Positions 44,651-54,735 are shown, counted from the first letter of the stretch. The stretch is 64,000 bases of DNA from Methanocorpusculum vombati (GCF_026891935.1 NZ_JAPTGC010000001.1:1-64000), one strand, 5' to 3'. Numbers and translations are program-made. Notes: generated by a model not told the origin, from the sequence alone.

Positions 44651-45370
44651 ATGGATTTTGCGGAAATTGAAACAATCACGCAGGGGGCGCTCGAAATCAT
44701 GAACCCAATCTCCGAGGAAAAACTGCTGCGGGCCGGAAAGATCGCGGGGCTCGCCGCCGGCAAACGGGTTCTTGACATCGGGTGCGGAAACGGAACCGCA
44801 CTCTCCCTCTGGCACAAAACCTTCGGCATCACCGGAACCGGCATTGAAGTTCGCCCCGCCTCCGCTGCCCGCGCCCGAAACATCCTTGCCGGAACACCAA
44901 TCGAAATACGCTGTATCGACGCCTCCGTTCTTGCACCCAAAGAACCCTACGACATCGTTACCGCCCTTGGAACATCCTTCATCTTCGGCAGCGCAGAAAA
45001 AGCCCTCGCCCACCTCGCCGAATATGCCGACGAGAACGGCAGTGCCGTTCTCATCGGCGACCGGTTCTGGCAGACCGACCGGGTTCCTCCGGAGTTCGCC
45101 CGGGAATGGACAGAAGTCCCGACCGCCTACGAACTCGCAGTAACTGCCCGCGAACTCGGCTTCACCCTTGCCGGCATGATCACCGCCTCCCCTGACGAAT
45201 GGGACACCTACGAATCATCCATCTGGACCAGTGCCCTCGAATACATCGACCTCCACGAAAACGAACCGGCTGCCGACGAACTTGCCGCCTACCTCGAACA
45301 GATTCAGGACGAATACCTCGCCTACGGACGGGAGTACATGGGCTGGGGACTGTTCATATTCCGGCAGTAA
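44651..45370 (+). CDS. class I SAM-dependent methyltransferase
   Basis: About 239 residues. Motif I is VLDIGCGNGTALSLWHK (about 40-56), followed by GTGIEVRPASAARARN and a motif-II-like DIVTALGTSFIFGSAEKA. Substrate unknown. I start at MDFAEIETI (44651); the upstream TTG-initiated extension lacks the family pattern. Confidence 0.85.
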   Translation: MDFAEIETITQGALEIMNPISEEKLLRAGKIAGLAAGKRVLDIGCGNGTALSLWHKTFGITGTGIEVRPASAARARNILAGTPIEIRCIDASVLAPKEPYDIVTALGTSFIFGSAEKALAHLAEYADENGSAVLIGDRFWQTDRVPPEFAREWTEVPTAYELAVTARELGFTLAGMITASPDEWDTYESSIWTSALEYIDLHENEPAADELAAYLEQIQDEYLAYGREYMGWGLFIFRQ

Positions 45371-45393
45371 TCATTCAGACGAAATCAACGACA

Positions 45394-46590
45394 TCATAAT
45401 ACGTCGTTTGTGAGGATTTCATTCCACTTCAGCGTCCGCCACGTACCGTCCTCAAGAATCACCAGATCATACGCAGGCTGCACGTCCCCGTTCGCATCAA
45501 ACACCCGCGGACCGCAGATGCCCACGTGCCGGATATTGTCCAGTGACTCCCGGATGCCCGCATACGTATAACCGCCGTCCTCAATACAGGCTGCAAGAAG
45601 TATAACTGCATCATACCCGTAGGAGACCGGGAAACTGATCGACGTCGCATTATACGTCTGATAATACCGCTTCGCAAACGAAGGAACCGTCAGCTTATGT
45701 GCCTGCGTAAACCCGATCATCCCCTCCGCATACAACCCGACCTGCGCCGGCACATCACTTGACGTCATCGAATCCGAACCGAACCAGACCGGATCCAGAC
45801 CCGCAGCCTCTGCAGCACGCATGATCTCCACACCCTGCTCCGGATACACGATCAGAATCACCACATCCGGATGTTCCTCCGCCATTGTTTCCACAACCCA
45901 GTTCACATCCATTGGCTCATCGTCATCGATCTCAATCTCGGTGATGTTGTCAACATTGATCAGATAGTTCTCGCTCTCATGCTCAAACGACTGCATCAGA
46001 CTTTTGCCGTACTGATTGTCCAGACACACCACCACAATCGAGTCCACACCCCCGATACCGCCGACGATCTTTGCCATACCTCCGCCCTGATACACATCGG
46101 ATGCAACCGTCCGGTACACTGCCGGATACAGAGTCAGTGCCCCGGTCGTTGACGCAGGCGACAGCATCACAATATCAAACGTTCCGGCATACGGCGCAAT
46201 CGCCAGAGAATTTTCACTCCCGATTGCCCCGATCACCACCGGAATACCGGAATCATGAACCGCTTCCATGGCCTCCACCGAAAGTTCGGGATCACTTTTA
46301 TCGTCGAAGTACACAACCTCCAGCGGAACACCGCGAATACCACCGGCTGCATTGATATCCTCCACCGCCATCTCCATTCCCTGCTTGTAGCCGACACCGA
46401 AATTTGCAAGAGCTCCTTCCATCGGAAGAATAGCTGCCAGTCGTATCTTGTCTTCCGGAAGCGGTTCGGAAAGCGGAGTCCCGAACGGATGGACTCCCAC
46501 CACAAACAGTACACAGACCGCGGTAACGATCAATACATCGATCAGTGTGGTCCACTTCGTACGGGGAGAGCGCTCATGATTACCTGACAT
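45394..46590 (-). CDS. membrane-anchored leucine/branched-chain amino-acid-type binding protein
   Basis: About 398 residues. A single N-terminal anchor (TTLIDVLIVTAVCVLFVVGV) is followed by a type I periplasmic-binding fold: IRLAAILPMEGALANFGVGY, INAAGGIRGVPLEVVYFDD, GAIGSENSLAIAPYA and the second lobe with WFGSDSMTSSDVPAQ. There are no ABC permease or ATPase genes nearby. It overlaps the end of the Nramp-LytS fusion by 11 bp, so it may feed that protein instead. Start MSGNHERS is chosen for the overlap; a longer start adds 7 codons. Confidence 0.85.
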   Translation of the reverse strand: MSGNHERSPRTKWTTLIDVLIVTAVCVLFVVGVHPFGTPLSEPLPEDKIRLAAILPMEGALANFGVGYKQGMEMAVEDINAAGGIRGVPLEVVYFDDKSDPELSVEAMEAVHDSGIPVVIGAIGSENSLAIAPYAGTFDIVMLSPASTTGALTLYPAVYRTVASDVYQGGGMAKIVGGIGGVDSIVVVCLDNQYGKSLMQSFEHESENYLINVDNITEIEIDDDEPMDVNWVVETMAEEHPDVVILIVYPEQGVEIMRAAEAAGLDPVWFGSDSMTSSDVPAQVGLYAEGMIGFTQAHKLTVPSFAKRYYQTYNATSISFPVSYGYDAVILLAACIEDGGYTYAGIRESLDNIRHVGICGPRVFDANGDVQPAYDLVILEDGTWRTLKWNEILTNDVL

Positions 46591-48583
46591 GTATCTCTTC
46601 CTCCTCTTCATCTGTCTTCTTTTCCGGAGGCGTGATCAGCTGCCGGAACTCTTCTTTCAGTTTCTCCAGACTGAACTTCTCTTCCGGAACGAAAAGCACC
46701 TCGCACCGCCGCACAATGTATGCGAAGATCAACAGACCCGCGATGTTTACCATGCACATTGGCAGAAGGGTAATCGAGATGATGTTCAGCACCGCACCAG
46801 GTGCCATGACGCCGGACGGAATGGAAAGCATCGGGAAGATAACCAGCAGATGCAGACACTCAACGCCGATAGCAAGCAGGGTCACGCGGAGGAGCGTAAT
46901 CCTTCCTTTCCAGCGGTAAATGGCATATCCGGCAATGACTCCCGCAGCAACGGTCGCAACAAAACAGGGAAGCGCCGTATCGCCGCCCTGTACAAACCGG
47001 TGCAGACCCCCGAGGAGACCGGCAACCCCTCCAATCACCGGCCCGCCGACAAGACCGGCGATCATGGGCCCTACATCGCGGAAGTTGATGATGACGCCTT
47101 CAACCGGAATGCCGCGGAACGTCCCGTACATGGAGATTGCACTAAACACAATCACGGTCCAGAACTTGTCGAGAATATCGGCACGACCGGAAATGAGTTT
47201 ACGGAACAGCTCGGTTTTGGAGAAGATGTAGAGCACGAACACGACTACAATCATTCTCTCGATTAACGGAACACCATAGGTGAGAAATGCGGACTCCAGC
47301 AGGAGTGCGACGTAAATTGAGATCGCACTGCCAAGGCCCATGATCATCAGCCACAGGCGGTTGCCCCGTGCGTACTCCGGGAGTTTTAAGTCCAGATAGA
47401 TGACGATGAACCCGAACACACCGAAGACAATCGCAGAGAATGCAGCAATTCTCCGGATGATGAGCATGGGATCGCTGATAAGAAAGGATGCGATGATGAT
47501 TCCCGAAAAGACGAGAAGTATGATCTGGTAGAGTTTGTGTTCGGACGGGAGTTCATGGCCGGACTCGGCTCCGATTCCCCGGATAACTTTGGCAACCGCA
47601 CGGGCACGACCATCCATACTGACGACGACTGCGCCGAAGAAGATGAAGGTGACAAGGGCGAGAAACAGGTAGGCTCCGTACGGCAGCGTTCCGACAATGT
47701 AGAGTACCTGGGTTATCAGCGTGTCAAGGCTGAGGTGGGCTCCGTGTCCCATGAAGGAGACGGCGTGCCCGGAAAAGCCGAGAAACATGAAACCAATCGT
47801 GATTGCTGCAACAAAGAAGAACCCGATCAGCACGTCAAGATTGACACTGCGGATGTATTTGCGGAAGTGGGATTCATTGAGCAGGGTACAGGTCTGTTCC
47901 GTTTCAGAGTGATGGCGGGACTTTTCATGCAGCCAGACAGAGTAGAGCATGAGGTTGAGACCGGACCCGACAACACCGATGATGGCAAGAATTGCCATCT
48001 CGGAACCTTCGGGGATGCTGGGAACGAGACCGGCAGCGAAGAGACCGAGGGAGAGCGGGAACTCAAAGAGGCAGAAAATAATGGCAAGGACAAGAATGCC
48101 GACCAGTACAGCTACGATCAGTTCAAGGATTTCGTAGGAGTTGGTACGCAGCAGGGCAAGGCAGACGAGCAGGAGGAACAGTGCGATGAGTACCGCATTA
48201 TAGACGCCCGGCAGAAGATAGTCGAGGAATATCGCAGCAAACATCAGCATTGCGCCGATTGCGAGCATCTCAACAAGATAGACAAGGATGATGAGTACCG
48301 AACCCCAGTACTTGGGGCCCGGGATGCGGCTTAGAGCATCGAATATGGTGTGGCCGGTTGCAAGCGTGTAGCGGGCGATACCGTTGGTAAATGCGTATTT
48401 GAAGATAAGAGTGAACAGCACCGCCCAGATAAGAGTCAGACCGTGATGAGCACCAATCTCAATTGCTTCGGTGACGCCTGCTTCTCCCGCTGCGGTGATC
48501 GCAAGGAGAAGACCGGGGCCGAAGAAGACGAAGGTCTCCCGAAACCATTTTTTCAATTTTTGCAGGGCGGGTACTTCAATCAT
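46580..48583 (-). CDS. Nramp-like transporter fused to a LytS-type 5TM receptor domain
   Basis: 667 residues. Residues about 15-440 form an Nramp-type transporter core (FGPGLLLAITAAGEAGVTEA, ARYTLATGHTIFDALSRIPG, ~11 helices). Residues about 455-630 form a second membrane domain with the 5TM-5TMR_LYT signature: INFRDVGPMIAGLVGGPVIG, VAGLLGGLHRFVQGGDTALP, then VAAGVIAGYAIY. LYT domains normally serve as the sensor of LytS-type kinases. A charged tail ends in DEEEEEIHVR. I know no standard family with this fusion. It is cotranscribed with the binding protein. Confidence 0.78.
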   Translation of the reverse strand: MIEVPALQKLKKWFRETFVFFGPGLLLAITAAGEAGVTEAIEIGAHHGLTLIWAVLFTLIFKYAFTNGIARYTLATGHTIFDALSRIPGPKYWGSVLIILVYLVEMLAIGAMLMFAAIFLDYLLPGVYNAVLIALFLLLVCLALLRTNSYEILELIVAVLVGILVLAIIFCLFEFPLSLGLFAAGLVPSIPEGSEMAILAIIGVVGSGLNLMLYSVWLHEKSRHHSETEQTCTLLNESHFRKYIRSVNLDVLIGFFFVAAITIGFMFLGFSGHAVSFMGHGAHLSLDTLITQVLYIVGTLPYGAYLFLALVTFIFFGAVVVSMDGRARAVAKVIRGIGAESGHELPSEHKLYQIILLVFSGIIIASFLISDPMLIIRRIAAFSAIVFGVFGFIVIYLDLKLPEYARGNRLWLMIMGLGSAISIYVALLLESAFLTYGVPLIERMIVVVFVLYIFSKTELFRKLISGRADILDKFWTVIVFSAISMYGTFRGIPVEGVIINFRDVGPMIAGLVGGPVIGGVAGLLGGLHRFVQGGDTALPCFVATVAAGVIAGYAIYRWKGRITLLRVTLLAIGVECLHLLVIFPMLSIPSGVMAPGAVLNIISITLLPMCMVNIAGLLIFAYIVRRCEVLFVPEEKFSLEKLKEEFRQLITPPEKKTDEEEEEIHVR

Positions 48584-48646
48584 GGTCCGGATGCCAGAGT
48601 TTTTTTATTATAGGATACGAGAAGATATATAATCTTGGAGATGGCG

Positions 48647-49663
48647 ATGAGTAAATTCTGGAAGATATGCGGAGTTCTGCTGCTGATCACCGTCATAGGT
48701 GCGGCGGGATGTGTTGTACCCGGAACAGAGGAAAAATCCGCAGGACTGGTGGTCGATATCAGAAACGCAGGCGATTCATTTAATGCACAGACGGTTGCCG
48801 GACTGAACCGGTCCGCAGAGGAGGGAGTTGTTGTCCCGCTTTTGTATGTGGTAAACAGTGACCGTGAAGCAGCAGAGGCGTTTGCCGAACTGGAGAGGAA
48901 GAGACCGGCGGTGATTCTTTCCACCGGCCACAGTCTGACGGAGTATTTAGCAGAATCTGCACGGAAGAATCCGGATCTGCATTATGCAACGTTTGACGGA
49001 GTGTTTCATGCGGGTTCCGGAATGCCCGGGAATATGATGAATGTGCTGTTCCGGTCAGAGGAGCCGAGTTATCTGGCAGGGTATCTGGCAGGGATGATGA
49101 CGAAGACGAACACCGTCGGGTTTATCGGAGGAATGGATATTCCGGCAGTAGATCGGTTCTACTACGGGTATCGTGCAGGAGTTGAGGCCGCAGCCGCAGA
49201 GCGGGGACAGTACATTTCGGTGGAGCGGGCTGTTGTCGGTAACTTCTATGACCGTGAAGCGGCAAAGCTGCTTGCGGACGGGATGTATGATACCAGTGCG
49301 GATGTGATTTTACAGGCGGCAGGTGATGCGGGACTCGGCGTGATTGCGGCGGCGAAGGAGAGCGGGACATATGTGATCGGTGCGGATCGGGATCAGCGTG
49401 ATCTTGCGCCGGAGAATATGCTGACGAGTGTTACGAAGAACCTGGAAGAAGCGGTGTATCAGACGATCACTGAGTATGCGGCCGGCAGAGTCCATGACGG
49501 TCAGGAGATCTGGCTCGGTATTGCGAACAATGCGACGGGACTTGCACCTCTGCATCCGGCAGTTCCGGATGCGGTTGCGGAAAAGATTGCGGAGTTGTCA
49601 AAGCAGATTGCAAAAGGAAGAATCGATCCCCCGGCAACGGCAGAGGAGTACGCGGCGAAATAA
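48647..49663 (+). CDS. BMP/Med-family lipoprotein (nucleoside-type binding protein)
   Basis: About 338 residues. Lipobox VIGAAGC places a lipidated cysteine near residue 22; the mature protein has the PnrA/BMP fold: LVVDIRNAGDSFN, GLNRSAEEGVVVPLL, SEEPSYLAGYLAGMMTKTNT, VGFIGGMDIPAVDRFYYGYR, DVILQAAGDAGLGVIAAAKE, YVIGADRDQ. Relatives bind purine nucleosides for ABC transport, but no transporter genes are adjacent. I start at ATG 48647 because GGAG lies 6 nt upstream, although the frame is open from 48635. It diverges from the Nramp fusion. Confidence 0.88.
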   Translation: MSKFWKICGVLLLITVIGAAGCVVPGTEEKSAGLVVDIRNAGDSFNAQTVAGLNRSAEEGVVVPLLYVVNSDREAAEAFAELERKRPAVILSTGHSLTEYLAESARKNPDLHYATFDGVFHAGSGMPGNMMNVLFRSEEPSYLAGYLAGMMTKTNTVGFIGGMDIPAVDRFYYGYRAGVEAAAAERGQYISVERAVVGNFYDREAAKLLADGMYDTSADVILQAAGDAGLGVIAAAKESGTYVIGADRDQRDLAPENMLTSVTKNLEEAVYQTITEYAAGRVHDGQEIWLGIANNATGLAPLHPAVPDAVAEKIAELSKQIAKGRIDPPATAEEYAAK

Positions 49664-49740
49664 TTTCCGCCGGATCTTTTGCAAAGCGGAGGTGTGCAGC
49701 AGACCGAAATTTTCTCGGTGGTACACCGGGGCCGCACACC

Positions 49741-51442
49741 TCACAGTAAATCCGCGGTAACGTTATATGTTTCCAGACGTATCATGCTCAGAACACACCA
49801 GCTGCCATCCATCGGCTCCACATAGACCAGGGAAATCGTATTTCCATCCGGATTGCTTTTTTCCAGATACAAATATCCTCCTCCCTGTTTCGCCATCATC
49901 ACTCCTTCTCGGATGGTTGATACACCGTGCCTGTCGGTAAGATAGAAGATATCCTCCCCGATTTTGTCCTGATACTGAGTGTCCGCGAGGAGTGTTCCGT
50001 TATAGGTGACGGCAAGAATACGTGCCGGGCCGATGACGGAGTTCTGCGCGGGATCCATTATCATGGAGAGGGCGGTCTCTTTTCCGTAATCGGTGACCCA
50101 GCCATGAATTATCCGGACCGTTTTGGTCACGGCCTCGCGCTGGCTGATGGTGTAGGTCTGGGGGACTGCGCTGGCAACTCTGCTGGCACCGACAAACCAG
50201 TCTTCCGTAACCGCCCGGAGATAGGATGACGTATGTATCGCCTGATTTTCCGTATAGGGGACGATGCGGTAGTAATGAACATATCCTCCCCCCTGTTCGG
50301 CCCGGAGAATCATACTGTTGACGGGGCGGATACCGTACGCATCACGGTAATTGAGGCGGTTTGCTCCAAGCAGAACCTGTTTGGCTGAAACGAGTTCCGT
50401 GCCGTCCATGGTGTAGGCGAAAAGGTCGTATCCTGTTCCTGCAAAGGCACCGTTGGGATCATTGAACTCAGCAACTGCCTTTTCCATTCCCACTCTTTTT
50501 GCATAGTGGTACATCTTATGGACGAACTCCTCCTGATCGGCCGGCCCTGCATGTTCCACATACGGATACACCTGGGGCGGGATGGGGTACTGTTCCGTAA
50601 CAACGCGGAGATCCTGTCCTCCAAAGGAGATGGTCTGCCAGACACCGGTTTTTTCCACAACCTGTGTACCGGCCAGATCATATGCCCGATAGTTGATCGA
50701 GCCTGCGGGATGTTCGATGATGTAGAAGAGACCGTCTTTGAGTTCCGGATGTTTGGTTACAAAGTAGCCTTGATAGAGATTCTGACCGATCGTCCCGGTA
50801 TCCGGGTGATATATGAGTGTTCCTTTGCTGTTGATGACCCATACGTCGGTCCAGAGATTTTCCCGGCTGGTTTTCGGGACGGCGATATTTTGCTGAAAGA
50901 GAGCTGCGGCATACGGCATGAGGACAAAACCTGTGTAACTGCCGTCTGTTCCGCGTACCGGTACGACGAAGCAGGGCATCATGCCCAGTGATTCCGAGTT
51001 AACCGGACCAACGAGCAGCAGGGGATCAGAGGAGAAAGATGATTCGCATATCTGCGATATTTCCGGAGAGGAAAGGATCTCAGTCAGGGAAAATGCCGGA
51101 GCGGTGAGGGTGGTATCTGTTATTGTTGTCAACCCAGGCGACTGCAGCTGCGTTCGGATATTGTTCATAGAGCAGGTAGAGTTGTTCCCGAGCCAGGGGA
51201 TCGTCCGGCGTAAGGCCGGTGAGACCGTCGGCAAGGTTTTTGAGATCAGCAGCAACGGTATTCAGCTGATTCCGGGTATCCTGCGTAATGGTGTCGGATG
51301 TGCTTCGCATATCCTCCGGGGGGTCTGTTAGTATCGTGTATCCCGAACCCTGAGGGAAGAAAAAAAGTATGCAGGCACAAACTATAATGATAAGGATTAT
51401 TATCGGCACCAGATATTTTTCAAACAATTTTTTGCAGGTCAT
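49741..51442 (-). pseudogene. Cache-domain sensor protein with a frameshift
   Basis: The N-terminal frame (51442 to about 51120) has a membrane anchor (YLVPIIILIIIVCACILFFF) and a helix leading to a Cache fold (LYEQYPNAAAVAWVDNN), then runs into a stop at 51080. A different frame, open from 51255, takes over at about 51120 with TDTTLTAPAFSLTEIL and continues to 49741 through a Cache domain (DVWVINSKGTLIYHPDTGTI) and two single-Cache units (AEQGGGYVHYYRI, AKQGGGYLYLEK). Together they give about 565 residues with the same layout as the intact lipoprotein at 15967-17682. The shift lies near an AAC/AAT-rich run; decay or sequence error are both possible. Confidence 0.75.
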
Positions 51443-52021
51443 ACCGACACATCACATTATATCTATTGTGCCAAGTATAGATAAATATATTTGATAAATT
51501 CCCTCTCCCGATGCGATTTTTCCAAACAGTTGGTATACCGTATCAGGTATTTTTTACCAACCTTACACAAATATTCGTACGTGGTGTCTGGTAATACGCT
51601 CCACCAGGAATTTCTCTGTACGTCCGCATTCGGTCAGTTTTGCCGGATTTTCTTACACGTCGTTTCAGCCCGGCCACCGTTTTCGATGATGGAATACCTT
51701 CCCCCATACGGAGAATGCCGTTTCCTGCCGTACATGCAGGCCCGTATCCCGCAACTGGGCATCGTTGCTCCCGACCCGTTTTTCTCTCAAAAATGTCCCG
51801 ACATCGGGCGGAACGGGGCTTGCCGGGCGGCAGAAGGAGGATGCAATGCCGGGGCGCGTTTATCTGTCATCGGGAGAGGGCACTTTTTCAACCAACGATA
51901 TTGACTGAATTGGGAATTGAAGCGTTTTTACGGGGAGTGAGGGATGACGATGCGACATGCCGGTATCTCCGGGAAACGGTGTTTTCGGAACAGGGCCACT
52001 CCGGTTCCGGAACGGATCCCG
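51443..52021. other. 579-bp region without a convincing gene
   Basis: Open frames here are short, overlap one another and show no recognisable domains. An inverted repeat TTGGTA/TACCAA lies at 51530-51565. A short stretch ending at 52029 (IEAFLRGVRDDDATCRYLRE) is the only part that looks faintly protein-like and could be a gene remnant. Confidence 0.45.
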
Positions 52022-53002
52022 TCAGATGATTTTTTTCCGGAACAGCAGCCACAGGAGAACCGCCGAGATGCTGAGAGATCCTGTGATGAGCAGAGGAAAG
52101 GCAAACGGGTTCTGGGAAAGATCATCCGGGATGAGGACGTTCATACCGAGGAAGCTTGCGATCATCGTCGGGATGGTAAGAAGAATGGTAACGACGGTGA
52201 ACAGCTTCATGATGCTGTTGACGTTGTTGTTGATGATGGAGGCGCAGGTGTCCATGATGTGGCCAAGAGTGCTGCTGTAGGTCTGGGCCATTTCGAGTGC
52301 CTGCCGGTTTTCGATGATGGTGTCTTCGAGAAGATCTTCATCCTCTTCATACATGCGGACCTCCGGCGTAGGGAACCGGTACAGTTTTTCCAGCACTGCT
52401 TCGTTCGCTTTCAGTGCAGTTGTCATATAGACGAGGGATTTTGAGATGCGAAGCATCTCAAAGAGTTCCTCGTTTTTGGTGGCTGTATAGAGTGTGTGTT
52501 CAATGGTGTTGGTCAGATCGTCGATCTGCCGGAGGTGCTGTATGAAGAGTCGGGCATTGCGGTACAGAAACTGCAGAAGAAATCGGGTTTTTTTCACCGT
52601 GGAAAAGTTCTTTACTTTTCCGTCGATGAAGGTCTGGAGAACCGGATTTTTCCGAAGAGAGACGGTAATAATAGTGTCCTGCATGACGATGAAGCCGGAC
52701 GGAACAGTTGTGTAGCTCGTAATGCCGGCAGTTTTTGCGGGACGGGATTCAGGGTCAGTGCTATCGTCCACGTAGGGTGTGTCCACGATGATGAGGGTCC
52801 GGCCGTCGTCGTGTTCAATGCGGGGGCTTTCTTCATCGTCAAGCAGAGTGATGATGTCGTCGCGGGGAATGGATAGTGTGGTGCAGACGTAGGTGATCTC
52901 ATCTTCGGTGGGCTGGATCATGCGAATCCAGCTGCCGCTTTCGATGGTGTCAATTTTGGACGGGCCATGCGGGGCGTCTGCGGATCGGTAGATTTCCAGC
53001 AT
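52022..53002 (-). CDS. CorA-type magnesium/divalent cation transporter
   Basis: About 326 residues. The cytoplasmic alpha/beta domain occupies about 1-230 and the long stalk helix leads to two C-terminal helices; the pore signature GMN is in PTMIASFLGMNVLIPDD (about 285-301). The usual MPEL-type loop is replaced by LIPDDLSQNPFAFP. The start MLEIYRS (53002) has GGAG 6 nt upstream, while the frame is open 93 codons further without coding character. Tail is short and basic (WLLFRKKII). Confidence 0.9.
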   Translation of the reverse strand: MLEIYRSADAPHGPSKIDTIESGSWIRMIQPTEDEITYVCTTLSIPRDDIITLLDDEESPRIEHDDGRTLIIVDTPYVDDSTDPESRPAKTAGITSYTTVPSGFIVMQDTIITVSLRKNPVLQTFIDGKVKNFSTVKKTRFLLQFLYRNARLFIQHLRQIDDLTNTIEHTLYTATKNEELFEMLRISKSLVYMTTALKANEAVLEKLYRFPTPEVRMYEEDEDLLEDTIIENRQALEMAQTYSSTLGHIMDTCASIINNNVNSIMKLFTVVTILLTIPTMIASFLGMNVLIPDDLSQNPFAFPLLITGSLSISAVLLWLLFRKKII

Positions 53003-53110
53003 GCGGATCTCCTCGGCAGTATTTGTGCCGGTACTACTTGATTGATTTGTATGGAGACTATATAGTCTATCGGGAAGTACTGAAATCTCCGGAAAAATAG
53101 TGATACGGGG

Positions 53111-53370
53111 ATCAGGTGTGATCCTGCGGGAATATCCGCATGCCGCGACCAACACGGGAGATGGTGATGAGGTCGTTTTTCTGAAGGCGTCCGAGATGCC
53201 AGGTAAGGGTTCCCGAGCTGATACCGGCACGGGCGGCAAGAACGGTACCGGAGATACCGGGTTCTTTTTCGATGAGGCCAAGAACTTTTTCGGTGGTAGG
53301 GTTCTGGCACAAAGTCATGCGGATGGTGTCAGCACGGCTGAGGGAGGAACCGTTTGGGAAGTAGTGATAG
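53111..53370. repeat. 260-bp near-identical direct repeat, copy A
   Basis: Matches 57038-57297 at 258 of 260 positions, covering the 3' end (second winged helix and part of the first) of the two regulator genes. The flanking parts of the two genes are far more divergent, the signature of gene conversion. Confidence 0.9.
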
Positions 53371-53897
53371 CTTCTGCTGATTTTTCGGGAGATGATTTTT
53401 TGTTCTTTGTCGAGAACAGCCAGGTGATACCGGAGAGTTTCATGGTGGATGCCGGTTTTTTCCCGGAGATCAGCAGCGGAACTTCCGGGGGAGGCAAGAA
53501 TGGCAGCATACAGTGAATCACGGACAGGACTTGGATCCGTTTTTTTGATGCGGCCTATCATGACAGGCAGGAAATGGATGAGAGCGAGAAGAAAAACGAG
53601 AGTGCCGGAGATTCCGGCAACCTGAATCCAGAGCGGGAGTTCGTCAGCGGTGCGTTCGGTACCGGGCGGGTTCTGGAGGGAGTAGCCGTCACGATGTTTG
53701 TCTCCGTTTACGCTGTACCCTAGGGATTCCGGTGTGTAGGTACGTATCTCTCCGGTGATCCAGGAAGGAACGTCGGCGATACTGCGGGGTGTGTCACCGG
53801 CGGCGATCTGTTCTTCTGCTGCTGCATCTGCGCTGCAAAGAAGGAGGAGGAGCATCAGAACGGCAAGGACATTAGATAGTGTATGTCTGCGAACCAT
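53112..53897 (-). CDS. membrane-anchored tandem winged-helix regulator, array copy 1
   Basis: 261 residues. Signal peptide (about 8-27, VLAVLMLLLLLCSADAAAEE), a short outer segment with RSIADVPSWIT, a transmembrane helix at about 92-112 (VAGISGTLVFLLALIHFLPV), and two winged helices (about 120-180: SAADLREKTGIHHETLRYHL; about 190-255: SGTVLAARAGISSGTLTWHL). It starts inside the 3' end of the secreted helical gene (26-bp overlap), so both are cotranscribed. Its last 87 codons are 99% identical in DNA to those of the copy at 57039-57836. Confidence 0.85.
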   Translation of the reverse strand: MVRRHTLSNVLAVLMLLLLLCSADAAAEEQIAAGDTPRSIADVPSWITGEIRTYTPESLGYSVNGDKHRDGYSLQNPPGTERTADELPLWIQVAGISGTLVFLLALIHFLPVMIGRIKKTDPSPVRDSLYAAILASPGSSAADLREKTGIHHETLRYHLAVLDKEQKIISRKISRSYHYFPNGSSLSRADTIRMTLCQNPTTEKVLGLIEKEPGISGTVLAARAGISSGTLTWHLGRLQKNDLITISRVGRGMRIFPQDHT

Positions 53898-54657
53898 TGA
53901 CTTTCACCCCTTTCACACAGTACCACCATTCCCCTTCGGCAATCCCCTGTTCGCGGGAGATGGTTGTTTCCAGAAGCATCTTCCGGGTGTCGGCAACTGC
54001 AACCGGATTGGCAAAGGGACCAAAAACCGCGTGATCCGGAGAGTAGATGGTAATGCTGAGATTGTTTTCAATCTCCTGCACGTTCTCCCACCACAACCGG
54101 AAGGTGAGGAGCGTAATGTTTTCCGAGATGTTAGTAGAGTACCACTGGTTTTCTCCTTCACGAATGAGGTTTTGCGGGGGAACTTTACCGGACTGATATT
54201 TTTCAGCGGCTATACTGAGCCGATCTTCATCAGTCATGGCATGATAGAACTCAGTTTGAATTATTGCCATGTGTTCAAGACCCGTCATCTCCACTCCCCA
54301 AAGGGCATCTATGAGAAGTAATCGTTCCTGCTTTTTCTCCGGACTGTCCATACTGCTGGTCAGAAGAAGGCCACCGTGGCTGGTATCTCCTTTTGTCAGC
54401 TCCCAAGAGTGAGTAATGTCCGAGAGTTTCTTCTGGTATTCTGGAGATATTTTTTCATAGATGTGTGGCCATACTGTTTTCATGAACTCGGCCGACGTCA
54501 TTTTCGATCCATTGAGTTGGTCGATGAGAACAAAAGTGTTCTGTACTTTTTGGTAATTTTCCTCACGAACACTGAGAGCAGCAGTGGGAGATACAATCAC
54601 CAGAAAGACCATCACGATGAGAGCGAATGGTACTATTTTTTTCGAAAACGATTTCAA
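53872..54657 (-). CDS. secreted WPxxY-repeat protein, array copy 1
   Basis: About 261 residues. A TTG start is chosen because AGGAGGTG lies 8 nt upstream and the resulting N-terminus is a good signal peptide (KSFSKKIVPFALIVMVFLVI). The mature part has a helical repeat: MTSAEFMKTVWPHIYEKISP ... KKLSDITHSWEL, then LLLIDALWGVEMTGLEHMAI; the C-terminal ~100 residues are a beta-rich domain (NNLSITIYSPDHAVFGPF, EGEWWYCVKGVKVNG) that looks like a sandwich fold. No known family. The conserved operator lies upstream at 54708-54735 and the regulator gene follows directly. Confidence 0.75.
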   Translation of the reverse strand: MKSFSKKIVPFALIVMVFLVIVSPTAALSVREENYQKVQNTFVLIDQLNGSKMTSAEFMKTVWPHIYEKISPEYQKKLSDITHSWELTKGDTSHGGLLLTSSMDSPEKKQERLLLIDALWGVEMTGLEHMAIIQTEFYHAMTDEDRLSIAAEKYQSGKVPPQNLIREGENQWYSTNISENITLLTFRLWWENVQEIENNLSITIYSPDHAVFGPFANPVAVADTRKMLLETTISREQGIAEGEWWYCVKGVKVNGSQTYTI

Positions 54658-54707
54658 AAGTTTGACACCTCCTGTTTTGATATGATTTTTTCTTTGGAAA
54701 GAACGAC

Positions 54708-54735
54708 ATAAATAATCTCTCACAATTTTGTCGAA
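54708..54735 (-). promoter_or_regulatory. conserved array operator A plus TATA box
   Basis: On the minus strand: TTCGAC, AAAATTGTGAGAGA, then TTATTTAT as the TATA box, ~50 bp before the secreted-protein start. It is one of six copies in 54.7-61.0 kb sharing TTTTGA and TG.GAGAGA. Confidence 0.7.

Noticed and set aside
51491..52029. Overlapping plus-strand ORFs in the 51.4-52.0 kb gap
   Set aside because: They occupy different frames, show no domain and have odd composition; at best a gene remnant.
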